A stretch of 64,000 nt of DNA from Armatimonadota bacterium (lineage in GTDB: Bacteria > Armatimonadota > Fimbriimonadia > Fimbriimonadales > Fimbriimonadaceae). Below are positions 35,122 to 43,772 of this stretch, piece after piece. Location of the stretch: the NCBI GenBank assembly GCA_025360125.1, contig JANYCU010000024.1:58287-122286 (forward strand). Direction: 5' to 3'. The notes beneath the pieces are model-generated. The model worked only from the letters and a program-made list of their open reading frames with translations. It was not told the origin of the DNA and searched no databases. Each line of letters opens with the position of its first letter. Position 1 is the stretch's first letter. The position numbers and the translations under genes are program-made.

Positions 35122-35661
35122 CTAGCCGCCGCCGCTGCCTTTGGGTCGGACCCTCGGAACAACTGTTGCGTCAACTCGCGGTGGAAGGGTGAAGTACGTT
35201 CCGCCAGTACCCCAAGGCTTTTCTCTTTCGCCTTTTACCGTAAATGAACCCGTGTCGCCCGTCTCGTCAAATTCGCCATAGAGTCGGCAAATTCCCGATC
35301 CTAGCCAGTTGCAGACCAAACTTCCACCAAAAAACTCAATCGATCGAAACTTTCCGTCGAGAGTGAGAGTTCCTTCGCCGTGGTACTCCATCCGCTCTCG
35401 CTTGTCATTGTTATATTCCAGTCTCAATCCTGCGCCCGTAACAACTGGGGCAACTCCCTTGTATCCGACGACGAGCAAGGTTCCTCGTTTGAAGGAAATT
35501 GTGATCTTGCCAAACGCCTTGTCATCGCCCTTACTATTGATCTTAAAGCCGCATTTTTTTGATTTCATCGCGACTTCGCCCGTAGTAGCTGGGGCCTGAG
35601 CAATACATGAGACTGCGCTAAGCAGGCCAATGCATCCAAAACTGATTACTCTTGAGTTCAT
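35122..35661 (-). CDS. Hypothetical exported protein
   Basis: 179 residues with a signal peptide (MNSRVISFGCIGLLSAVSCIA-QA). The mature part is beta-rich with many glycines and no family I recognise. It contains a low-complexity C terminus (RVRPKGSGGG). It precedes the exonuclease gene on the same strand, but their unlike locations argue against a shared task. Confidence 0.65.
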   Translation of the reverse strand: MNSRVISFGCIGLLSAVSCIAQAPATTGEVAMKSKKCGFKINSKGDDKAFGKITISFKRGTLLVVGYKGVAPVVTGAGLRLEYNNDKRERMEYHGEGTLTLDGKFRSIEFFGGSLVCNWLGSGICRLYGEFDETGDTGSFTVKGEREKPWGTGGTYFTLPPRVDATVVPRVRPKGSGGG

Positions 35662-35771
35662 AACAATGTTTTTAAGTATGACGGATTTTTCTGTTGTACC
35701 GGAATCTTCGTACAGTTAAAACCGTAGAAACCATAGGTTCCCGACGAATTCGGGTACCTTAGGCTTCAACG

Positions 35772-36143
35772 ATGAAAGTATCGTCCGTCGTTCCCATAGT
35801 GTTCTGTTTTCTTGCAATCGGCATCTCGGTCGCAGTTTTTTCGTCGAGTGCCACTCCCTACATCACGCTTAAAGAAGCCCGAAAAATGTCGGGTGATCGA
35901 CTCAATCTTGGAGTCGAAATCATCAAAGGGTCTAGATCTCAGCGACCCGGTAGCAAGGTATTAGAATTTGACGGCAAAGATCGAAACGGCGAAACTATTC
36001 ACATCAAACATGTAGGCGAGTTGGTCGACATTTCCAAAGCCGAGCGGGTCACATGCATCGGAAAGCTAGAAGGCGATGTGTTCGTTTCTCAGCAAATGCT
36101 GGTCAAATGCCCCAGCAAGTACGAAGAAGAAAAGAAAAAGTAA
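35772..36143 (+). CDS. ccmE: CcmE-like heme chaperone, CxxxY type
   Basis: 123 residues: a membrane anchor at about 7-27, then an OB-fold beta-domain ending in VLVKCPSKYEEE. In classical CcmE a His in HxxxY binds heme covalently. Here the motif is C-P-S-K-Y, the CxxxY variant known from archaea and some Deltaproteobacteria. It delivers heme for cytochrome c maturation and directly abuts ccmF, which supports the call despite the short, diverged sequence. Confidence 0.75.
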   Translation: MKVSSVVPIVFCFLAIGISVAVFSSSATPYITLKEARKMSGDRLNLGVEIIKGSRSQRPGSKVLEFDGKDRNGETIHIKHVGELVDISKAERVTCIGKLEGDVFVSQQMLVKCPSKYEEEKKK

Positions 36144-38534
36144 ATGGAGAAACATCCCGTTCTCGATTTACCTCAAGCCCCTCAGTGGGGAATTTTTCTT
36201 GGCCAATTTGGCAAATTCGGGGTCTATGCAACTTTGGTGGCTTGCGCCATCGCATTCCTTCTTTCCATCTTTGCTCCAGGCAAATTCCAGATCCTTCGTC
36301 GCAGTGCCTTTTATGTCGCCTGTCTCGGTTTTGTCCTCGTTTTCATTGTCCTGGCGATTTTGTTCTTGACCAACCAGTTTGAATTCGAATACATCTTCAA
36401 TCACTCTTCGCGGGACAACCCTATTTCATACAAAATTGCCAGCGTTTGGACGGCCCAACAAGGCTCGTTCCTGCTTTGGGCAGTCTTCAGTGGCATTTTC
36501 GGTTGGCTAACCCTCTCCCGAACCGGAGTGTATGAACGGTGGTACACCGTCGCCTACACCCTTTTTCTCGGCACTTTGGCCGGAATCCTCGCCTACGAAA
36601 CCCCGTTTAATACCATCGAAGCCTTAATGCAAAATGGCAAGTTGCTCATTCCACCTGATGGCAGCGGAATGGTGCCAGGGCTTCAAAACTACTGGGTTGT
36701 CATTCACCCACCTATTATTTTCCTTGGCTTTGGCAGCCTAACCGTTCCTTTCGCCTACGGCATCGCCGCAATGTTGACCGGAAACGTCGTCGATTGGGTC
36801 AAACAAGTTCGCGCCCCCGTTCTCTTTGGCGTCAGCATCCTTGGTCTCGGCATTTCGCTTGGCGGACTCTGGGCCTACGAAACCCAAGGCTGGGGCGGAT
36901 TCTGGGGTTGGGACCCCGTCGAAAACGTCTCCCTTGTTCCTTGGCTCTTTCTCGTTGCCCTCGCCCATGGCATCATCGTTCAAAACGTGCGCAAGACCTG
37001 GGTGACATCAAACCTCTTTCTTGCTGGCCTGCCGTTCGTCAGCTTCGTTTACGGAACGTTTTTAACCAGAAGCGGCCTTCTCGATGGAATCTCGGTTCAC
37101 TCGTTTGCATCGATGGACCGCCATGCGTTAATCGTTCTTCGCTGGTTCCTCTATATTCTCGCCGCCACGTTCTTTGCCCTGTTCGTTGGCCGCGGAGTCA
37201 AGCTTGGGCGAGACATAACCAAAGAAGAACCTTCAGAGCCGGGCTTTAACCGAGCAAGTTTTTACCAACTCGGCATGCTGAGCCTTTGCCTCATGGGGTT
37301 TGTCATTGCCCTCGGTATGTCATGGCCAGTATTGTCGGTTTACTTCCGAGGTGGCAAAGGTGCTGCCGTCGAAGCCGACATCTACCATAAGACAGTTTTC
37401 TGGTTTTATGGCCTCATCATGGTCGCCATGGCCATCGGCCCGTTTGTGTCGTGGCGACGCGATAATCTGAAAAATATCTTCGGTCGATTTGTGACCATGC
37501 TGAGCATCGCTATTGGTGGCGTCGGCATCTTTCTACTCTTGCCCAAATTCACTTCGTGGGGAATCAAGATTGAGCATGGCGCTACCGTTAATGGGTTTTG
37601 GAAAGGAAGCACTATCCCCCTTTCATGGTGCGTCGGGTTCCTCCTCATTCTCTGCCTCTTCACCGCGATCACCAACTTCTGGCGAGCCGTCGAGCTTTCC
37701 AAGCGATCAAAGCTTGGAATTGGACCGTTTATCGCCCACCTCGGTATTGCCGTGCTGCTGAGTGGACTCATCATCTCGAAGAGTCTTGAGCAAACGGAAT
37801 TAGTCTATGTTCGCGAAGGCACCCCCGCCGAAGCGATCGGCTACAAAATTGCCTACAAGAACTTTGATCCTGATCGCTACTATGACCGAAGCAACGTTGT
37901 ACAGTTCGACGTTTTGGACCCAAATGGTCGACAGCACGTCATCGAACCCAACCTGTACTATGTTCCCAACGGTGGAGTCAACGAAATGGCACAATCATGG
38001 CCATATATTGAGCGATCGCTCAGCCATGACATGTATTACTTCTTAAAAACACCCGAAGTCGAAATCTTCAAGACGCCGATGCACATCAAGCCGGGCGAAA
38101 CCCTTGTCGATAACAAATTCACCGTTAAGTACAGTGAATTGACTCACGAAGGTCAACTTGGGACAGGCGGAACCAAGTTCGTGGCCAATCTTGAGGTGAC
38201 ATACGCCTGGGACGAAAATATTGGACCCGAGACGTTCAAGTGCAAGCCGTCGCTGACCGGGTCCATGCCAGAACTGGTACAAGCCGGAAAAAACATCAAA
38301 GCCGCCATCGTTAAACTATACGCAATGGACAAATCAGTCGATATCCAGCTTTTCATCGTCCCACCAATTTATCCAATTCAAGTTTTCTACAAACCTTTAA
38401 CCTGTCTCGTGTGGATCGGAACGGGCATCTTTACTATTGGCGGATTCATTTCGGCCTTCTATCGAAGAATGAAGAAGAAGTCGCCCGAAGGTGACTTTGT
38501 GGCAATTTCTGCCAAAATAGATAGTAAGAACTAA
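36144..38534 (+). CDS. ccmF: Cytochrome c heme lyase subunit CcmF
   Basis: 796 residues, about 14 membrane segments. The tryptophan-rich heme-handling motif WGGFWGWDPVENVSLVPWL is intact. Conserved loops such as NYWVVIHPPIIFLGFG and the large periplasmic region near the C terminus (about 555-740) fit CcmF. It attaches heme to apocytochromes using heme from CcmE. The ATG directly follows the ccmE stop. ccmABCD, G and H are not in the window. Confidence 0.94.
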   Translation: MEKHPVLDLPQAPQWGIFLGQFGKFGVYATLVACAIAFLLSIFAPGKFQILRRSAFYVACLGFVLVFIVLAILFLTNQFEFEYIFNHSSRDNPISYKIASVWTAQQGSFLLWAVFSGIFGWLTLSRTGVYERWYTVAYTLFLGTLAGILAYETPFNTIEALMQNGKLLIPPDGSGMVPGLQNYWVVIHPPIIFLGFGSLTVPFAYGIAAMLTGNVVDWVKQVRAPVLFGVSILGLGISLGGLWAYETQGWGGFWGWDPVENVSLVPWLFLVALAHGIIVQNVRKTWVTSNLFLAGLPFVSFVYGTFLTRSGLLDGISVHSFASMDRHALIVLRWFLYILAATFFALFVGRGVKLGRDITKEEPSEPGFNRASFYQLGMLSLCLMGFVIALGMSWPVLSVYFRGGKGAAVEADIYHKTVFWFYGLIMVAMAIGPFVSWRRDNLKNIFGRFVTMLSIAIGGVGIFLLLPKFTSWGIKIEHGATVNGFWKGSTIPLSWCVGFLLILCLFTAITNFWRAVELSKRSKLGIGPFIAHLGIAVLLSGLIISKSLEQTELVYVREGTPAEAIGYKIAYKNFDPDRYYDRSNVVQFDVLDPNGRQHVIEPNLYYVPNGGVNEMAQSWPYIERSLSHDMYYFLKTPEVEIFKTPMHIKPGETLVDNKFTVKYSELTHEGQLGTGGTKFVANLEVTYAWDENIGPETFKCKPSLTGSMPELVQAGKNIKAAIVKLYAMDKSVDIQLFIVPPIYPIQVFYKPLTCLVWIGTGIFTIGGFISAFYRRMKKKSPEGDFVAISAKIDSKN

Positions 38535-38535
38535 T

Positions 38536-38898
38536 ATGCGACTGTCGCAACTGCTCAAAGCAAAACTCCATCACGCTCGGATTACCTACTGTAATCCTGA
38601 CTATGTCGGCTCAATCGAGATTGGGCGCGACCTCATGGAGGCAGTCGGCATCCAGGACGGAGAACTCGTCCACATCTGGGAAGTCGACGGAATGTCCCGC
38701 ATCGAAACCTACGCCTTCTCTGGCCCGCGCGGAACGATTGGAATCAACGGCGGCGCAGCCCACTTCTTCAAGACAGGCGAAAAGGTCATCATTGCCGCAT
38801 TCGACCTCACTGACGAAGCCATCATTCCAAAAATCGTGCTGCTAGGTGATTCAAACGAAATCATACGAGACATGACGCCGTTTAGTGTTTTGGGCTAG
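38536..38898 (+). CDS. panD: Aspartate 1-decarboxylase (pyruvoyl enzyme)
   Basis: 120 residues, normal length. It makes beta-alanine for pantothenate. The self-cleavage site is at Gly-Ser in DYVGSIEIG, where Ser becomes the pyruvoyl cofactor. NGGAAHFFKTGEKVIIAAF and the N-terminal LLKAKLHHARIT are family blocks. It starts 1 nt after ccmF ends, probably co-transcribed although unrelated in pathway. Confidence 0.95.
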   Translation: MRLSQLLKAKLHHARITYCNPDYVGSIEIGRDLMEAVGIQDGELVHIWEVDGMSRIETYAFSGPRGTIGINGGAAHFFKTGEKVIIAAFDLTDEAIIPKIVLLGDSNEIIRDMTPFSVLG

Positions 38899-38907
38899 GA
38901 ATGCACC

Positions 38908-38990
38908 TTTGGGAGTGCTCGAACCTGTTCGAGCTTTGGCCTGGAGGAAGAGTTGCGAAGCAACCAGGTTCCCAGGACCTGTCTCGCTGT
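38908..38990. repeat. Twin CCTG-loop hairpin repeat, copy 2 (diverged right half)
   Basis: Starts TTTGGGAGT, then GCTCGAA-CCTG-TTCGAGC, then TTTGGCCTG. The second hairpin is expanded and rearranged (CCTGG ... GTTGCGAAGCAAC ... CCAGG). Lies directly after panD. Confidence 0.65.
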
Positions 38991-39021
38991 TCATCTTCTT
39001 CCCGGCTTCCCAGCTTCCTAG

Positions 39022-39750
39022 CTATCCGTTCGCCATCAAGAACTTCAGCATCTCAACCCAGCTCTTGTTGTCCGCATTCGCGTCGTACTTGGCGCCATCA
39101 ACCTTAAAGCCCATGTCCTTTACCGTGAACGCATGAACCGCGCCAGGATATTCAACAAACCTAAACGACTTCGCGACCTTCATCTCGCTCTTGCATGCCA
39201 TAACATCTTTCTTCGCGACGAAAGGATCAATCGCTCCGTGAAGAACAACCACTTTAGCGTCAATCTTCTTGGCGGCAGCTTTGCTTAAACTCGCAAGCCC
39301 ACCGTGGAATGAAACCACACCAGTAGCGCCAAGGTTGCGCCGAGCAAACTCCAACACCCCAGTTCCGCCAAAGCAATAGCCGATCAAGAACTTCCTTCCT
39401 TTGGTCGGGAATGCCGCAATCCCATCCTGAATTCGCTTCATGAAAAGCTCAGGATTTGCGTAATACTTGCCCGACTCGCCCGAACAACCTTTCACATCGC
39501 GAGGCCGAACGCCCTTGCCATAAATATCGATCGCAAACGCCGTAAAACCAGCGTGAGCCAGTTTCTCAACCACGTCTTCTTCGTGAGCATCAACTCCATT
39601 CCAATCCTGGATGACATAGACAACTGGTTTGCTAGAATTAAACTTCGCCGCCTTTGCGGCATAACCAACAAATTGCTCGCCACCAACCGAATATTCGAAT
39701 TTCTTTCCGAGGGTATCCATCATGAGGAGAGTTGCAATTGCAGTGATCAT
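39022..39750 (-). CDS. Dienelactone hydrolase-family alpha/beta hydrolase
   Basis: 242 residues. The triad is Cys in GYCFGG, Asp in GAIDPF and His in GAVHAF, as in dienelactone hydrolases, which use Cys instead of Ser. A short hydrophobic N terminus is not a convincing signal peptide. Substrate unknown. A TATCTT hexamer ends 6 nt before the ATG, and the 8-bp repeat array begins only 24 nt upstream, so any upstream promoter element lies in or beyond the array. Confidence 0.85.
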   Translation of the reverse strand: MITAIATLLMMDTLGKKFEYSVGGEQFVGYAAKAAKFNSSKPVVYVIQDWNGVDAHEEDVVEKLAHAGFTAFAIDIYGKGVRPRDVKGCSGESGKYYANPELFMKRIQDGIAAFPTKGRKFLIGYCFGGTGVLEFARRNLGATGVVSFHGGLASLSKAAAKKIDAKVVVLHGAIDPFVAKKDVMACKSEMKVAKSFRFVEYPGAVHAFTVKDMGFKVDGAKYDANADNKSWVEMLKFLMANG

Positions 39751-39773
39751 GAGCTAAAGATACCTGTTAGAAA

Positions 39774-39928
39774 AGCTGGGAAGCTGGGAAGCTGGGAAGC
39801 TGGGAAGCTGGGAAGCTGGGAAGCTGGGAAGCTGGGAAGCTGGGAAGCTGGGAAGCAAGGAAGCTGGGAAGCAAGGAAGCTGGGAAGCTGGGAAGCAAGG
39901 AAGCAGGGATGCAAGGAAGCAGGGAAGT
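39774..39928. repeat. Octanucleotide tandem array (AGCTGGGA)n
   Basis: About 155 bp of 8-bp units. The first ten or so are identical and the later ones vary to AGCAAGGA or AGCAGGGA. Smaller stretches of the same unit occur at 30975-30995 and (reversed) 38997-39020. Not spaced by unique sequence, so not CRISPR. Confidence 0.95.
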
Positions 39929-39995
39929 CAGACTGCATCCGGAAATTCCCGATTTTCAATGTCACAAGTAGGCTTCAGTGTCTGGGAGACTGGAT

Positions 39996-40034
39996 CCCCT
40001 CCAAAGATTGGGCAATAATATACTTGACACAGCA
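39996..40034. repeat. Transposon left inverted repeat
   Basis: CCCCTCCAA at the outer edge and a 24-bp inner part from GGCAATAATATACTTGACAC onward, matching the reverse complement of 42419-42456. It contains TATACT, a possible inward promoter element. Confidence 0.9.
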
Positions 40035-40045
40035 CATAAGGTAAC

Positions 40046-40900
40046 ATGAACCAACAGAATCAAAACGGCGTTAATTTGCCGTGGCGAAGCTGTAAGTTGT
40101 GGAGCGTGTGGGACATGTTTGAGGCCAATGGTCGGAACTGGGTAAAAATCGAGGACTTAAACGAGAGTTTCCTTCGAGATAAGAAACTTCATGAAAATAT
40201 TGGCGATATTAATTCACGGATTGAATATAGATCCAGTGAAGCGATATACCTCCGAAAGCGTCTTGCTAGCCTAAAAAGGCTTTATAAGGCGTTTGGGTCA
40301 ATCACCTGTCAAGGGCAAATTGACATGGTTCAAAAGAATGTTTTAACTGGTGTGACATGGCTTGAAGCAACGCGATCTGTTGAAAATGCCTATGAACTAT
40401 TCAAGCGCGAGTTCAAAGAAAGAAATATGCTTGTGATGGAAAGTCTTGAGTCAGAACTGTATTCAAAAAAGTATCCATTCGGGCAATCGTTTCATGATAA
40501 GTTTCCAAGTGCAAGAAAAGACGTACTTGAGGCATCGAAGTCCTTGGCTCTCGAAAGACATAATGCTTGCGTGTTCCACTCATTGCGGACAATGGAGCGG
40601 ATACTCAAGGCGACTTGTACAATGGTTGGAGCTACATATTCTGTTGATCAAAGTTCATGGGGCCCGATAATTGGCAAAATAGAATCAAGAATTCCAGCAT
40701 CAAGACTCACTCCGAAGGACTATTTTGCAAAGGAGATTGTTGGATTTGTTCACTCGATAAAGGATGTGCGAGACAGTAGAGCAATGCACATCCAAAAGGA
40801 ATTGCCAAGCGTCACTGATACAAAAGGAATATTTGACAGAGTATCTGCGGCGGCAAAGCGCGCCGCAGAACACTTGGACGAATCTGGAACTTTCACATAG
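40046..40900 (+). CDS. Transposon passenger gene, HEPN-like hypothetical protein
   Basis: 284 residues, 12 nt inside the left inverted repeat. The N-terminal half is charged and coiled. The C-terminal half is helical, with ERHNACVFHSLRTMERILKA and a later VRDSRAMHIQ. The last fits the R-x(4-6)-H motif of HEPN-fold RNases, and the helical pattern agrees, but similarity is too weak to be certain. It could be a toxin or defence cargo. Base composition is more A+T-rich than in neighbouring chromosomal genes. Confidence 0.6.
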   Translation: MNQQNQNGVNLPWRSCKLWSVWDMFEANGRNWVKIEDLNESFLRDKKLHENIGDINSRIEYRSSEAIYLRKRLASLKRLYKAFGSITCQGQIDMVQKNVLTGVTWLEATRSVENAYELFKREFKERNMLVMESLESELYSKKYPFGQSFHDKFPSARKDVLEASKSLALERHNACVFHSLRTMERILKATCTMVGATYSVDQSSWGPIIGKIESRIPASRLTPKDYFAKEIVGFVHSIKDVRDSRAMHIQKELPSVTDTKGIFDRVSAAAKRAAEHLDESGTFT

Positions 40901-40918
40901 AGAACAGTTGACCCCATC

Positions 40919-41122
40919 ATGAATATGTTCAGTAAAGTACGCGAATTAGAAAGTAGGATTTGTAAAAATCCTAGAGATGCCCAATTGAGAGAAGATCATC
41001 TTACAGAGGTTGAGACTCTGCTAACTCGTCTTCAGTTAATGACTCCACAGATACGGCCCATTCATTGTCAGGCTCAAGATCGAACTGTTTTGCCTGTTCA
41101 TCCATTTGAGAAGCTTGCTTGA
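40919..41122 (+). CDS. Small hypothetical ORF in the transposon
   Basis: 67 codons starting 19 nt after the previous gene. The first 40 residues (MNMFSKVRELESRICKNPRD ... EVETLLTRLQL) look like a helical protein, but the end overlaps the opposite ORF at 41001 and appears random. It may be a truncated passenger. Confidence 0.3.
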   Translation: MNMFSKVRELESRICKNPRDAQLREDHLTEVETLLTRLQLMTPQIRPIHCQAQDRTVLPVHPFEKLA

Positions 41123-41270
41123 GAAGATCCGCAATTGCCTTTGCGGATCGTTGCGGATTAGTCAGGCTCGGATTGTTTGACGTATGTTCAGCGGTTGATC
41201 GAACATCTGCAACCATGCGACGCCAAACCTTGGCCATAGTTTGACCTGATACAATAACCATTTTGTCCAT
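41001..41270 (-). CDS. Hypothetical transposon protein
   Basis: 89 residues on the transposase strand: MDKMVIVSGQTMAKVWRRMVADVRST, then a helical, Ala- and Gln-containing part and an acidic C terminus. No family recognised. It lies downstream of the 50-codon gene, separated by 33 bp, so all three minus-strand genes could share a transcript. Confidence 0.5.
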   Translation of the reverse strand: MDKMVIVSGQTMAKVWRRMVADVRSTAEHTSNNPSLTNPQRSAKAIADLLKQASQMDEQAKQFDLEPDNEWAVSVESLTEDELAESQPL

Positions 41271-41303
41271 GCTAGCGATGCTACCTCTAGTCCTTAAACA
41301 AGT

Positions 41304-41456
41304 CTAGTTGCCCTTTGTCTTTTTGAGTTCTGCCTCTCTCCGGTCTAACTCTTTCTTTGGGACGCTGAGAATCTTGTCCACCAGGTTTTGGAACCGTTGG
41401 GATTCTTCGCTTTGGGCCTCGCTTCGGTCTTGGTAGGAATTGTCTTTCTTCTTCAT
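41304..41456 (-). CDS. 50-residue protein overlapping the transposase stop
   Basis: The ATG overlaps the transposase TGA (ATGA) and the frame encodes 50 residues, MKKKDNSYQDRSEAQ ... RFQNLVDKILSVPKKELDRREAEL ... KTKGN. A compact F-x-x-L-V-D-K-I-L-x-V-P-K-x-E-L core with charged ends looks like a genuine small helical protein. Coupling to the transposase suggests an accessory or regulatory role; function unknown. Confidence 0.6.
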   Translation of the reverse strand: MKKKDNSYQDRSEAQSEESQRFQNLVDKILSVPKKELDRREAELKKTKGN

Positions 41457-42397
41457 TGTGCGGCTAACACCTTGCCCGTCAATTGGGCATACGTCAATCT
41501 GGCACCCGTTACCTGGGTGATTGCCTGATTGAATCGTCCTGAATCGTTGTCTTTTCGAGTGTTGAATCTAAAAACCTGTTCTGCAACATAGCTACTCAGG
41601 TGGAATGGCTCAACGCTAACATATGTTCCTTTCAAGCCTCTCTTGAGGAGTGACCAGAAGTTTTCCATGCTGTTTGTGTGGACGTTCCCGCGAACGTATT
41701 CGATAGCATGGTTTACGACTTGATGCTCCCAGTAGAACTTTGCATATTCGTAACCACGAGCTTGGTCGGTGAACAACTTAGCGTTACCATGAACATTGTC
41801 AATCAGGAACGTTAAGAGTGCAACCCGTGACGGCTTCTCTACGACTTTAGCGACTACGTTGCCGTCTCGCTCAACGATGCCAGCTACAACCGTCTTACCG
41901 TGACCACCTTTACCCATTCGGCCCTCAGCGCGTCGTGCTTCTCGGACCTTTTGGTGCATAAACTCAGAACGACCACCGATGTATGTTTCATCGGCCTCAA
42001 CTTGGCCCGTTAGCATTTCAATGGTTCCGTTCTGTAAAGCAAGTCGGATTCGGTGAAGCATGAACCAAGCCGTCTTTTGAGTAACACCGATTGAACGGTG
42101 AAGCTCGTATGAACTGATACCGTTTTTAGCGTTAGCAATGAGCCACATAGCAATGAGCCACTTTGATAGCTTGATTGGGGAATCTTCGAAGATCGTTCCC
42201 GTCTTTGCGCTGAACTGCTTTCGACATCCGTTGCACTGCCAAATAAACCGACTCGAAACGAATCGAACCTTGTCTGAGTTGCAATGTGGGCATGAAACGC
42301 CGTTCTTCCATCGGCTATCCCGAATCTTTTCAAACGCTTTTACTTCGTCTGAAAAGAACGTAATAGCTTCAATTAACGTTCGAGGTTCTCTGTTCAT
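41453..42397 (-). CDS. IS1595-family transposase (ISXO2-like DDE)
   Basis: 314 residues. The N-terminal zinc ribbon CPHCNSDKVRFVSSRFIWQCNGCRKQF is followed by a helix-turn-helix-like part and the ISXO2 catalytic core: VEADETYIGG (first Asp), LFTDQARGYEYAKF (second Asp) and HTNSMENFWSLLKRGLKGTY (Asn/Glu region typical of this family). It appears intact. A TATACT hexamer (42409-42404) ends 6 nt before the start codon. Confidence 0.93.
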   Translation of the reverse strand: MNREPRTLIEAITFFSDEVKAFEKIRDSRWKNGVSCPHCNSDKVRFVSSRFIWQCNGCRKQFSAKTGTIFEDSPIKLSKWLIAMWLIANAKNGISSYELHRSIGVTQKTAWFMLHRIRLALQNGTIEMLTGQVEADETYIGGRSEFMHQKVREARRAEGRMGKGGHGKTVVAGIVERDGNVVAKVVEKPSRVALLTFLIDNVHGNAKLFTDQARGYEYAKFYWEHQVVNHAIEYVRGNVHTNSMENFWSLLKRGLKGTYVSVEPFHLSSYVAEQVFRFNTRKDNDSGRFNQAITQVTGARLTYAQLTGKVLAAQ

Positions 42398-42418
42398 GCA
42401 ACCAGTATACCACGTTTT

Positions 42419-42456
42419 TGCTGTGTCAAGTATATTATTGCCAAAGATTGGAGGGG
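42419..42456. repeat. Transposon right inverted repeat
   Basis: 38 bp, the inverted partner of 39996-40034. Just outside it is a separate CATTTCA/TGAAATG hairpin at about 42460-42484. Confidence 0.9.
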
Positions 42457-42566
42457 TGGCATTTCAGGGGCCGTAGCTGAAATGACGGGGTGGATGATTA
42501 CCCAACTCATATAAACTAATACTCACGAAATGAATAGAACACTTCATTTGCCCACCAAACATCCAA

Positions 42567-43742
42567 CTAATTCTTCTTCCCCAATGCCGCAATCCCCGGC
42601 AATTCTTTTCCTTCCAAAAACTCCAACGACGCCCCGCCACCAGTCGAAACGTGGCTCATACTCTCCGCATACCCAAACTTCTCGACCGCCGCTGCGCTGT
42701 CTCCGCCGCCGACAATCGTAAGTCCCGTCGACTCAGCCATGGCGTAGGCAACCGACTTAGTGCCATTGGCAAAGGCATCCATTTCAAAGACTCCCATCGG
42801 TCCGTTCCAGATCACGGTCCCCGCCGCGAGAATGACTTCAGTAAACGCCGTCGAAGAATGGGGACCGATATCAAGTCCGATCTGGTCGGCTGGCATCTTA
42901 TCAACGCTCACGATTGTCGGAGGGGAATCTGGCTTAAACTCGGCCGCAACTACGACGTCAGTTGGCAAAACGATCTTCTCAGGATTATTTTTCAAAAGGG
43001 TCGCGGCATATTCCACGCTCTCCGCATCTAGCAACGACTTTCCAATCTCAAAGCCCTGCGCTTTCAAGAAGGTAAAAACCATCCCTCCGCCAATCAAGAG
43101 CCGGTCCACCTTAGGCAGCATGTTGTCAATGAGCGCGATCTTATCGTGAACCTTCGAGCCGCCCATCACCGCAACCAATGGCCGCTGTGGATCGTTAACC
43201 GCTCTCCCTAAGAACTCAATCTCTTTGTCGATCAAGAACCCGGCCGCACTCGGCAAATAGTCCGCAACACCCGCCGTAGACGCGTGGGCTCGATGCGCAG
43301 TACCGAAAGCGTCGTTAACGTAGAAATCCGCCAAGGAGGCTAACTGTTTGGCAAATTCAGGATCATTCTTCTCCTCTTCCGGGTGCAAACGGACATTCTC
43401 CAGCAACACCACATCACCCGCTTTCAACTGAGCACAGGCCTCCGTAACCGCGGGACCGACACAATCGGGTAACAGAACAACATTCTTGTACAAAAGCGAA
43501 GAGAGCTGATTCGCCACTGGCCGCAGCGAGAATTCCGGCGAAGGACCACCCTTCGGACGGCCCAAATGACTGCACAAAATTACCGCCGCCCCGTGCTTTA
43601 ACAAGTAGTCAATAGTTGGCACCGCTTCGCTAATCCGGCGGTCATCGGTGATCTTCCCATCCTCAAGGGGGACGTTAAAGTCACATCGAACGAGAACCTT
43701 TTTACCAGTGAAATCAAAGTCGCGAATGCTGGGCGTCGCCAT
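42567..43742 (-). CDS. pgk: Phosphoglycerate kinase
   Basis: 391 residues, standard length. It transfers phosphate between 1,3-bisphosphoglycerate and ADP in glycolysis. Visible are [22 protein letters not shown] (substrate-binding basic patch), [17 protein letters not shown] (the usual GGAKVxDKI), WNGPMGVFE and [13 protein letters not shown] (nucleotide site). It stands alone, next to the transposon on one side and the CCTG hairpin repeat on the other. Confidence 0.96.
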   Translation of the reverse strand: MATPSIRDFDFTGKKVLVRCDFNVPLEDGKITDDRRISEAVPTIDYLLKHGAAVILCSHLGRPKGGPSPEFSLRPVANQLSSLLYKNVVLLPDCVGPAVTEACAQLKAGDVVLLENVRLHPEEEKNDPEFAKQLASLADFYVNDAFGTAHRAHASTAGVADYLPSAAGFLIDKEIEFLGRAVNDPQRPLVAVMGGSKVHDKIALIDNMLPKVDRLLIGGGMVFTFLKAQGFEIGKSLLDAESVEYAATLLKNNPEKIVLPTDVVVAAEFKPDSPPTIVSVDKMPADQIGLDIGPHSSTAFTEVILAAGTVIWNGPMGVFEMDAFANGTKSVAYAMAESTGLTIVGGGDSAAAVEKFGYAESMSHVSTGGGASLEFLEGKELPGIAALGKKN

Positions 43743-43772
43743 AGGTTGAGTCTACCGGGGATGTTGAGCTAA

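Larger units (their letters stand above)
39996..42456. mobile_element. IS1595-family (ISXO2-like) transposon with passenger genes
   Basis: Bounded by terminal inverted repeats at 39996-40034 and 42419-42456. The outer 9 bp (CCCCTCCAA) and inner 24 bp are identical; about 6 bp between them differ. It holds a transposase, a 50-codon gene overlapping its end, an 89-residue ORF, and a 284-residue gene on the other strand. I could not find a matching 8-bp target duplication outside the repeats, so the exact ends may be off or the flanks have changed. Confidence 0.85.

Noticed and set aside
39774..39928. CRISPR array
   Set aside because: Units are 8 bp and contiguous, with no spacers; no cas gene is near. 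The same applies to the 7-bp arrays at 63702-63855.
39553..40044. A 163-codon repeat protein (KLGSWEAG units)
   Set aside because: It is the octamer array translated, antisense to the dienelactone hydrolase gene, without a ribosome site.
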